A DNA stretch of 64,000 nucleotides, from contig NC_092333.1 in assembly GCF_046630445.1 (NCBI RefSeq), forward strand, positions 340,704,501 to 340,768,500. The letters run 5' to 3'. The notes under the pieces are model-generated. The model made no database searches. It saw only the letters and a program-made list of their open reading frames with translations, and had not been told where the DNA came from. The stretch is from Rutidosis leptorrhynchoides. Its lineage: Eukaryota > Streptophyta > Magnoliopsida > Asterales > Asteraceae. This document shows, in pieces, positions 55,673 through 64,000 of this stretch; within the stretch, counting starts at the first letter, position 1, and each line of letters opens with the position of its first letter. Both the position numbers and the translations under genes were made by a program.

Positions 55673-56930
55673 CTGCAAACAAGATCAATTTATAAGCAAA
55701 TGAGAGTTTGAGATTGCAGTTTCAACAAATTAACTTTCGAATGAGCTGATTCAGAATACATTTTATTTTCCACAGTAGATAAAGCTTTAAAGGAAATGGG
55801 TCGAAGAGTCAAATGGGTCGAAAGTCAGTCAAAGGGCATTTATGAATTATCCAAAACCATATTATACGTACATAGTCCATCAATGATTCATTGTTGTGTG
55901 CAATAGCAGAACTTGAACCCGACCTGAGATGGGGCTAAACCAATGAAAGGGAGTAAACACTAAAAAAAAAAACCTTATTTTTTCGTAAATTTTTAATATT
56001 TTACTGTAATTTTTTTTTAAATCAAGCTGGGGCGTATACCCCATTTACATTTAGTTGCACTATGTTCCGCCACTTTTGACGAAAGTTAGGTGTTAGTCAT
56101 GTAGATGACCATTAAACTCAAAATTTGACACCCAATCACATTATATTTTGGCACATAATCCAACTTCCAATCATATTTTGGCTCATAATCCAAAATCTTC
56201 CCATAAACATTTGACACTCAAATCTAAACCTCACTATTACAACCCATCAAAATTTGACACTGCCACGTCATCCCAGAACCTCCCAAAAACCCCAAGTCAC
56301 GGTAACAGGTGGTCTTACTGAAATAATATACTTTCTTAGGGATATAAGTTTCCATTTGGTACCTATTCATACAAAGATCTAAATATGGATATAAATGGTG
56401 TTTTCGGTCAGACAAAATTGCATGGGGGGTCCCCGTGGTTTGTTCGATACAACAACTGGAGTTCAAAAGAATTTTTTCACCTTGGGGAGTCACTGTGGTT
56501 TGCAATAGTTTCACCAGGGGTCCAACGTCCTAACGTCTTTCAATATTTAACAGTTTTGGGCCTCACATGACTTGCACATGAGGGTAGTTTCGTCCTTTTA
56601 ATTAACCCTCCAGCCTTTTTTATTTTACCTTATTTTCTCTTTTCTTTTATTTCTCTTTTCTATTTCTCTCAACTGAGCAAAAATTATGAATCATGAATCC
56701 ATCGAATTAAACCTGAAAAAGTGAAGGAATTGCTTCCTTATGTAGCGACTAACAACAATTGAGCAGTAACAGATCCAAAACTTCAAGGATTGCAAGAAAA
56801 AATGGAAGAACAAGATCGGTGTTGAAAATGAACACCATAAATCAAAAACTGAGATTTATAGTGTTTTAGCCTTTGATTTCTACACGAAATATACTTCAAA
56901 TCATGTATAGAACCTTCGTAAGTCATCAAT
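55673..56930 (-). other. Presumed intron of the AFB-like gene
   Basis: No preceding AFB exon before the chromovirus LTR. It is either intron whose upstream exons lie beyond the retroelement, or the gene is a fragment. The open frame at 56224-56514 has no gene-like features. Confidence 0.45.
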
Positions 56931-57039
56931 TGTAACATCCCATTTTCCTATACATGTCTAAAGGTACACATTTAATCGTTTGTACGCTTACAACTCTTTC
57001 GTTATGTGATGAAATAATTTGTGTTAGTTGATGTGTGAA

Positions 57040-57071
57040 TATATATATATATATATACATGTATATATATA

Positions 57072-57160
<89 letters not shown>
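57040..57160. repeat. (AT)n microsatellite
   Basis: Over 100 bases of AT/GT dinucleotides within the LTR. Confidence 0.95.
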
Positions 57161-57162
<2 letters not shown>

Positions 57163-57328
57163 TTAGAATACAAGCATATATAAAGATATGCAAGGACTTT
57201 TGTTGATGTTAAGTCTTGCGAGACTTAAAGATGAAGTTTAGACGTGTATATGAAGCGAGAACGAAGCGTACAAGTCAAATAATTAATTGTTAGTTTGTTG
57301 CCGAGAAACTGGTCAGGCCACGCCTAAT

Positions 57329-57542
57329 GGCGCGCCGCGATGACCATTGTCGCGCCGCGACACCTCAAGCAAAATAGAGTCAGGAGACATGCTAAGAAGG
57401 GTAGATTTTTCCTTCATATGTCGCGCTGCGGAGAAGAAGGTCGCGCCGCGACCAATTACCAGAATTTGAGTCAGGATGAGTTTAAACAACTCACATTTTT
57501 ACGTTGTTCGTCACGCCGCGATAAAAGAAGTCGCGCCGCGAC
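57329..57542 (+). repeat. Six-unit TCGCGCCGCGA palindrome array
   Basis: CGCC centres start at 57333, 57353, 57424, 57444, 57514 and 57534: spacings 20, 71, 20, 70, 20, i.e. three pairs. Each unit is TCGC-GCC-GCGA or a near variant. Confidence 0.9.
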
Positions 57543-57813
57543 ATTGCTGGCAGTCTGATGCAGAATTCAGCTTTTAAAAAGTGAGGTTCAAGGGCAAATT
57601 CGTCTTTTTACGTGTAGATCTGATGGGAGCATTTAATCTCCACCACTTATCCATATTATTCATTTCTTTTCCATTTTTCTTCTCCATTTACTCTCAAAAC
57701 ATAAAACCCACTTAGATTCAAAGTGAGATTTGAGAGTGAAGGATTTAGAGTTGATCTTTGGAGCAAGAATTAAAGTTGTTCTCCTCGTTCTTAGCTACGA
57801 GTGGATAGTGTTG

Positions 57814-59036
57814 GTAAGTCTTAACTCCGTATTTTTAGTTTTAGCTAATTTATGGCTAGGGTCTGGCCATTAGAGGCTTGTAAGACCCATTTGGAGGTTA
57901 AATGGGTGAACTTGGGTTATGTTGATGTAAGGAAAATCCAAACGACTATAACCTAGGGTTTGGTCTTGTGAATTGAAGTTGTAAGTGTCAAATGGTGTTG
58001 TTAGTCACTATTACACTTTTAAATTGTTGAAAGAATTGTTAATGAGTTAAGTTTGACTTGATTTGTGAGTCTAAGTGTTAAAATGGGTCAAATGAATAAT
58101 GTTGACCTAGTTTGGGTGAAATGGGTATGAAGTACCCTAAGTTTGTGTTAGTTAAATTTAGTAGACTATAAATCGCTAGCTTTAGTGATTGAATATGAGT
58201 CTTGGCCATTTATGGGCGATTTTGGTGTAGTTGAGCTATTTAATGCAAATTAGGTCATTAAATGCTGAAGTGTAAGTATGGTGGTTGGTTCCACAAGTTG
58301 TGTATTGAATGTGTACTTAATGTATTAGGTACTTTGCTTTGAAGTTTCGGAAGTGCATAATCATCATCTTGGTATTAAGGTGAGTGGAATAATTATGCGT
58401 GTACGTATATAATGTATTTATTTATGTAGTATGAATGTGGCATTGTCGCGGTGTTTAAGACACCGAATTCTAAGTAACGAGTAGTATTATTGCGGTGTTC
58501 AAGACACTACTCATTGTTTTGATTGACATGTGGTATTGTCGCGGTGTTCAAGACGCCACATTATCATGGGAGTGGAATCGTGGTGTTCAAGACGCCACAC
58601 TGTCATGGAGGGGGGGGGGTGAGTTAGTCGCGGTGTTCAAGACGCCACACTGTCATGGGGGGTGAGTTATTCGCGGTGTTTAAGACATCACCCGGAGGAT
58701 TAGTGATTACGCGGTGATTAAGTAACAATAATGGATGTTATGAACTCCGATGGTCTTTTACGAGTACCGTTCCCTAGTATGATTGGTTAACTATGGTTGT
58801 GTGAATTGTATTTAGCATATTGAATTGTGATCTATATGCTATTAATATGCTAACTTATGCTAGTTCGTGTGATTGGAAGTTTAGTTATTATACTTGCGAT
58901 GGTATGATTATTTATATTGCTAGCATGTATGCGGTAAATGCGTAAGTGATTGCAAGTAAGTAGGTTGTATATGTATTCGTATAATTGTTGCACTCACTAA
59001 GCATTAGCTTACCCCTCTCGTTGTTTGTCTTTTTAG
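57814..59036 (+). other. Predicted intron inside the chromovirus LTR
   Basis: Donor TTG|GTAAGT at 57814 and acceptor CTTTTTAG at 59036, preceded by CACTCACTAAGC, TTAGCTTACC and a T-rich tract. Both splice blocks are conserved in the solo LTR at 39686-41840. Confidence 0.45.
58440..58735 (+). repeat. Tandem hairpin array, chromovirus LTR
   Basis: About seven units with a constant GCGGTGTTYAAGAC core and changing complementary arms (GAGTAGT/ACTACTC, ATGTGG/CCACAT, GGGTGA/TCACCC). Confidence 0.8.
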
Positions 59037-59357
59037 ATGCAGGTGCGGATAGGGGGAAAGGGGTTGTTGGGCACTAGGTGTCCCTTGGTGATGCTTGTTG
59101 AAGCTTTTGAATTTGGCCTAGTGATTTGGGTAGTTTAGCCCCAAACCATGTTCGAAGTGTTGTTTGGTTTAAAACTATCATTTGTGAATGGGTCAAACTT
59201 GTATTACATTTGTTAAGGGTCTTCGTGCCGTTTGTAAACATTTAACTTGTGATGTTGTTTAATGGGTTATATGTAACCGTTAAATTTTGGCGCTAATGGT
59301 TTATCATTTAAAAAAAAAAAAATTAATCGTATGGAATACGGGTTGGGTTGTTTCAAG

Positions 59358-59373
59358 TGGTATCAAAGCATGG
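59358..59373 (+). other. Primer-binding site (initiator tRNA-Met type)
   Basis: TGGTATCAAAGCATGG starts two bases after the LTR; one base differs from the usual TGGTATCAGAGCATGG. Confidence 0.8.
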
Positions 59374-59740
59374 TCTAAGGGATTTAGGCGACTTGATATA
59401 GGTGCCTAGACTTAGACTTTATTGTGTGTGCACTTTATGCGCGACTTGTAGGACCTCGGGTCGGATCAGGTTTTGGTTAGTGCATAGGTTTATGTGAACT
59501 AACCTTGCGCTATTTGTTTTGTGATGTATTTGAAATCCATCAAGCGAGATAGACGTTGTACTAGCAAGTTAATGCGTGATGCTCGCGTAAAAATGACTTG
59601 CTACCATTGTTACTGGTGCAAATCGTGTCAAACAAGAGATGTACGACGATTGTTAAGCAAGATGGGGCGGTAAGGTGTATATGTGTATATATACGTGTCA
59701 TGTCATTTCATTCGTTGTTTAACCCCTTTCGTTTTATAGA
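59374..59740 (+). other. Leader between PBS and gag
   Basis: No ORF. A possible acceptor TTTTATAG lies directly before the gag ATG. Confidence 0.5.
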
Positions 59741-60760
59741 ATGAAGATGAGAAATGGACACGACACCGATAATGGGGGCACGAGCGAGGACCCCGCGTTC
59801 ACGGCCAAAGTTGAGGCCATTTAAAAAGTCATCATGAGTCTTTCCTTGAAGATGTTAAGAAAAGGTTTCTTGATACGATTGAAGAGCAATTAGTCAACGT
59901 AGTAAAGGATCAAATTAAAGTTGTCCTTCAAGAGGACAATGTTGGGAGACGAGACTTTTTCTATAAGAATTTTAAGGATGCTCAACCTCCTACTTTTAAG
60001 GGCGAACGAGACCCACTTAAGAGTGCCCGGTGGATCTCCGACATGGAGGGGGCTTTTCGTACTTGTGAATACCCTCTTGATAAAAAGACGAGGTACGGTT
60101 GTAGCATGTTGAGGGGCGATGCCAAGTTATGGTGGGACGCGAAGATCCAAGTTTATGGTGAAGAGCAATGCATGGAATTCACTTGGGATGAATTCAAGGC
60201 GTAATTTTTCGACGAATACCGAACTTCGGTCGATCTTACAAGGCTTAGGGACGAATTACGTTCCTTGAGGCAAAGGTCGATGGATTTGAACACTCTCAAA
60301 TCCGTTTTCTTGTCTAAGACCCAATTTTTCCCGGAGTATGTCGGGAATGATAAAATGTTGAAGGAATACTTCTATTGAATCTTGAATGATAGTTATCAAG
60401 AAAAGATTAGTGTAAACGTGGTGACAAGCTTCGATGAGTTGTTCAATATGGCCAAAGGTTTTGAGGCGCTCGTGTTAAGAAAGAGTGGCTTTACTTTTGG
60501 CAAGAGGAAGTTCGAAGCTACAAGTCATTCGAACAAAGAGAGTAAGGGTGCAACCGAGAGTGTCGGTAGTGTGAAGAAAAGTGTTCCAGAGAGTTCCGTT
60601 ATTCTTTTCACAATTGTGGACGAAAGGGACATATGGCCCGTGATTGCACCAACCCTCCTTCTACAACCAAAGTCACTTGTTATAATTGTGGTAAAGAAGG
60701 GCACAAGAGGCCGGAATGTTCCAATTTGAACAATGATCATGTTAAGAAATTGGAGAAAGC
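59741..60760 (+). pseudogene. Gag pseudogene of the chromovirus-like element
   Basis: The first ATG is 59741, but its frame meets TAA at 59822-59824. The Gag domain continues in another frame: PPTFKGERDPLKSARWISDM, CEYPLDKKTRYGCSMLRGDA, KLWWDAKIQVYG, TWDEFKA then stop, FFDEYRTSVDLTRLRDELRS. Further stops lie near 60201 and 60376. Two zinc knuckles follow in shifted frames: CGRKGHMARDC (about 60618-60650) and CYNCGKEGHKRPEC (60678-60719). Confidence 0.8.
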
Positions 60761-61250
60761 GGCGGGTACGGCTAGGGGTCGCAACTACTTGATGACGAAT
60801 CAAGAAGCCAAACAATCCAATGAAGTCGTCTCAGGTACTTTCATGGTTAACTCTAGTCTGGCACGTATACTTTTTGATAGTGGTGCTAACTTGTCGTTTG
60901 TGTCTCCAAGATTTGTGCCTAAGTTGAATAAACTGCTAGCTAAGTTGAGTCATCCGGTAGAAGTCGAAATAGCGGATGGTAAAACGGTGCTAGGGGTTGA
61001 TGTTCGTAAAAATTGTAATGTTGTATTTGGTACCGAAACTTTTGAAATCGATCTCATTCTGATGACTTTGGGTGATTTTGATATTGTTGTTGGTATGGAT
61101 TGGCTCGATCGTAATAGAGCCGATATTGCATGCCATGATAAATTCATTCGTGTGAAGACCCCAAGTGGGGGAGAGTTTATTATTCATGGCGATAAGCGAA
61201 GAAGACTTGTGCCGATATGCACTTTTGCATGGGCGTCGTTTCCTTGTTAG
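60761..61250 (+). pseudogene. Retropepsin of the chromovirus-like element
   Basis: The frame following the second knuckle holds the aspartic protease: SSLARILFDSGANLSFVSPR with catalytic DSG (about nt 60875-60885), a long strand region, and GDFDIVVGMDWLDRNRADI, the usual motif before the RT connector. A one-base shift near 61165 moves the reading to the next frame, which ends here at TAG 61248-61250. Confidence 0.8.
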
Positions 61251-62651
61251 TAGTGGCATGGCTTTTCGTGCCCATGTTGTTGATACTCGTGATGAGGCAC
61301 CACCCATTCATGAAATTCTGGTGGTAAATGAATTTGAAGACGTTTTTCCGAATGAGTTACCGGGTGTTCCGGCAGAAAGACAAGTTGAATTTCGCATTGA
61401 GCTGGTTCCGGGAGCTACTCCCATTGCTAAAACTCATTACCGTTTAGCGCCGACTGAATTGCAAGAGTTGTAAAATCAAACCCAAGAGTTGCTTGAAAAG
61501 GGTTTTATTCGACCGAGTTCCTCGCCATGGGGTGCTCCGGTTTTGTTTGTGAAGAAGAAAGATGGTAGTATGCGGATGTGCATCGATTATCGGGAGTTGA
61601 ACAAAGTGACGATCAAGAATCGTTATCCATTGCCTCAGATTGACGATTTGTTTGACCAAATCCAAGGTGCAACGTATTTTTCTAAGATTGACTTACGGTC
61701 CGGCTATCACCAAGTGCGGGTCCGTGAGGAAGATATAGAGAAGACGGCTTTCCGAACTCGTTACGGGCATTTTGAGTTTGTAGTTATGCCCTTTGGTCTT
61801 ACGAATGCACCGGCGGCATTCATGGATCTTATGAACCAAGTGTGCCAACCTATGTTGGACAAGTCAGTAATTGTGTTCATTGACGACATACTTGTTTATT
61901 CTAAGAGTATGAAGGAACATGAACACCATTTGCGTGAAGTGTTGAAGACGTTGCGGAAGGAGAAGTTGTATGCTAAATTCTCCAAATGTGAATTCTGGCT
62001 AAGGGAAGTTCAACTCCTTGGCCATATTGTGAATAAAGAAGGTATTCAAGTAGATCCGGGGAAGATTGAGACGGTGAAGAGTTGGGAAAAACCGACTACG
62101 CCTACGGAAATTCGAAGTTTTCTCAAATTGGCCGCTTATTATCATCGGTTTATCCAAGACTTTTCTAAGATTGCTTCTCCATTGACGAAATTGACGAGAA
62201 AGAATGCTAGATTTAATTGGGAGAACGAGCAAGAAATTGCTTTCCAATTGTTGAAGGAGAAATTGTGTCAAGCTCCGGTGTTGGTATTACCGAAAGGAAT
62301 TGAAGATATGACGGTTTATTGTGATGCTCCATTAAATGGAATCGGGTGTGTTCTAATGCAAAGAGGTAAAGTCATCGCTTACGCCTCTCGACAATTAAAG
62401 GAACACGAAAGGAGATATCCGACTCATGATCTTGAATTGGCGGTGGTGGTACATGCGTTGAAAATTTGCGCCACTACTTGTATGGTGTCAAGTGTACAAT
62501 ATATTCGGATCCTAAGAGTTTGAAACACCTCTTTAACCAACGAGATTTGAATTATCGTCAACGTAGGTGGATGGATGTGGTAAAGGATTATGATTGCGAA
62601 ATACTTTATCATCCGGGTAAGGCGAACGTGGTCGCGGATGCGTTAAGTTGA
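61165..62651 (+). pseudogene. Reverse transcriptase and RNase H of the chromovirus-like element
   Basis: 61165-61473 is the connector (FEDVFPNELPGVPAERQVEF, RLAPTELQEL) ending at TAA 61471-61473. The same frame resumes with [60 protein letters not shown] (first Asp), [17 protein letters not shown], and catalytic [12 protein letters not shown] (about 61873-61908). RNase H starts [10 protein letters not shown] and is shifted near 62465 into [20 protein letters not shown] and [16 protein letters not shown], ending at TGA 62649-62651. RT catalytic residues are intact. Confidence 0.85.
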
Positions 62652-64000
62652 AAGAGTCAACATCTGGCAATACGAGTAGGGTCATTACGCATGATCATTA
62701 CTAACGATTTTCTTGTAAAGCTTGGTGAGATTCAAATAGAAGCGTATGTTTACAACAAGCGTGAGGAACGAATCGTGGGGCAAACTGAGTTCATTACTTT
62801 AGGCCCGCATGGTTTGTTGTCTTTTCAAGGAAGAGTGTGGGTGCCTAAGATGGGTGATTACCGGCGGGTGCTACTTGATGAAGCACATAAGTCAAAGTAT
62901 TCCATTCATCCGGGCGCGACGAAAATGTACCTTGATTTGAAGAAAGAGTATTGGTGGCCCGGTATGAAACGTGATGTTGTTAAGTATGTTGAACAATGCG
63001 TCACGTGTTTGCAAGTCAAAGCCGAACACCAAAAGCCGTACGGTAAGTTGTAACCTTTGGAAGTCCCGAAATGGAAATGGGAGCACATTACCATGGACTT
63101 CATTACCAAGTTACCAAAGACGGCGAGAACCCAATATGATACGATTTGGGTGATAGTTGATAGATTGACGAAGAGTGCTTTGTTTCTTCGCATTCGGGAA
63201 ACGATATCATTGGAGACTTTTTCTAAGTTGTTTATTAAGGAGGTGATATCGAGACATGGGGTTCCTATATATATTGTTTCGGATCGAGATACTCGTTTCA
63301 CTTCTCGGTTTTGGAATAAATTTCATGAAGATATGGGTACTCAATTGAAAATGAGCACGACGTATCATCCTAAAATGGACGGTCAAACCGAACGTACGAA
63401 TCAAACGTTGGAGGATATGTTAAGGGCGTGTGTAATTGATTTCGGTGGTAGTTGGGATGAGCACTTACCATTGGTAGAATTCTCGTACAATAATAGTTAC
63501 CACACTAGTATTGGAATGCCACCTTATGAGATGCTTTATGGGCGTAGGTGTCGAACTCCTATTTGTTGGGGTGAAGTGGGACAACGAGAAATAGGGAGTA
63601 CCGATTTGGTCCTAGAGACGAATAGTAAGCTTGAGATGATTCGGGCTCGACTTAAGGCAGAGCAAGATAGACAAAAATCTTATGCCGATAAAGGTAGACG
63701 AACGATCGAATTTCAAGAAGGTGACATGGTGATGCTTAAGGTTTCTCCATGGAAGGGTGTTATCCGGTTTCGAAAGCGAGGAAAGTTAGCTCCTCGGTTT
63801 ATTGGCCCTTTCAAGATTTTGGCACGCGTTGGTGAGGTTGCTTATAGACTAGAGTTGCCCGAAGAGCTTGTGGGGATTCATAATATGTTTCATGTTTCCC
63901 ATCTCCGTAAGTGTCTTGCGGATGACTCGACTTGGGTGCCATTAGATGAGATTGCATTGAATAATAATCTAGAGTACGTTGAAGAACCGATAGCCGTTCT
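62652..64000 (+). pseudogene. Integrase of the chromovirus-like element, truncated by the window
   Basis: 62691-63053 contains the H-H-C-C zinc site (LDEAHKSKYSIHPGATKMY and CVTCLQVKAE), ending at TAA 63051-63053. From 63054 the same frame runs open to the window end: WKWEHITMDFITKLPKT (first catalytic Asp), IVSDRDTRFTSRFW (second Asp), KMDGQTERTNQTLEDMLRAC (Glu), the Pro/Tyr-rich PPYEMLYGRRCRTP and the GPY/F module RFIGPFKILARVGEVAYRLE, then a conserved HVSHLRKC. The C-terminal part lies beyond 64000. Confidence 0.85.

Larger units (their letters stand above)
56931..59355 (+). repeat. Chromovirus 5' LTR, 2425 bp
   Basis: Starts TGTAACATCCC and ends GGGTTGTTTCA, two bases before a tRNA-Met PBS. 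It contains an AT microsatellite, a CG-rich palindrome array, a predicted intron and a tandem hairpin array. Small frames such as 57340-57558 fall in the arrays and are not genes. Confidence 0.85.
56931..64000 (+). mobile_element. Chromovirus-like Ty3/gypsy retrotransposon, runs off the window
   Basis: 5' LTR 56931-59355, PBS, gag, protease, RT-RNase H and integrase follow in Ty3/gypsy order. The window stops in the region after the GPY/F module where a chromodomain would come, so the chromovirus call rests on RT/integrase type. At least eight breaks show it is dead. It lies in the AFB intron, opposite in strand to the gene. Confidence 0.85.

Noticed and set aside
56224-56514. 96-residue minus-strand frame upstream of the AFB exon
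   Set aside because: Does not resemble the preceding LRRs of TIR1/AFB proteins or any transposon protein; the plus strand carries a low-information repeat.
57002-57193. Ile/Tyr-rich minus-strand frame
   Set aside because: Translation of the AT microsatellite in the LTR.

Overview
The window reads as nuclear DNA of a dicotyledonous plant, with family Asteraceae my best guess. It is AT-rich and packed with nested plant transposons: Ty3/gypsy Tat, Athila and chromovirus elements, Ty1/copia, a LINE, MULE and PIF/Harbinger. It also holds a piece of an auxin-receptor F-box/LRR gene with a plant-type GT-AG exon boundary. The family guess rests on remembered resemblance of several LTRs to composite-family repeats. 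Coordinates were counted by hand; element ends backed by target-site duplications (TSDs) should be within 1-2 bases, others are approximate.

Layout. (1) 1-4.8 kb: right end of a Tat-like Ty3/gypsy element, with a retropepsin ORF on +, a four-exon antisense gene with its own TATA box, and a 3' LTR. (2) 4.9-7.5 kb: a lone long LTR. (3) 7.5-10.5 kb: a decayed Ty3/gypsy gag-protease-RNase H relic on -. (4) 11.65-37.50 kb: one old Ty1/copia element on - (TSD ATCTT), split by a 4.86-kb LTR-like insertion (TSD AGTTT) and by a complete, very young 13.06-kb Athila element (TSD ACACC). (5) 37.55-52.66 kb: a Mutator-like element (MULE) with long terminal inverted repeats and a FAR1-type transposase relic. 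It was filled by a Harbinger element (itself holding a 2.16-kb solo LTR), a decayed copia, a TRIM-like element and a truncated LINE. (6) 53.0-55.7 kb: the last exon of a TIR1/AFB-type auxin receptor on -, cut by a second Harbinger element. (7) 55.7-64 kb: intron-like sequence, then a chromovirus-like Ty3/gypsy element that runs off the window.

No intact cellular gene is present; the only host gene is the split AFB-like exon. The best coding units are the Athila gag-protease ORF, its pol (three in-frame stops), its third ORF, and the antisense gene of the Tat element.

The most unusual signals are non-coding. Arrays of near-palindromes built on a GCC triloop (arm-GCC-complementary arm) occur in three different LTR-element families, always as pairs about 20 bases apart, with pairs recurring every 45 or about 90 bases. 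Two related LTRs also carry tandem hairpins whose arms change together while the loop stays constant, lying between a matched splice donor and acceptor. These patterns look maintained and I know of no description of them.
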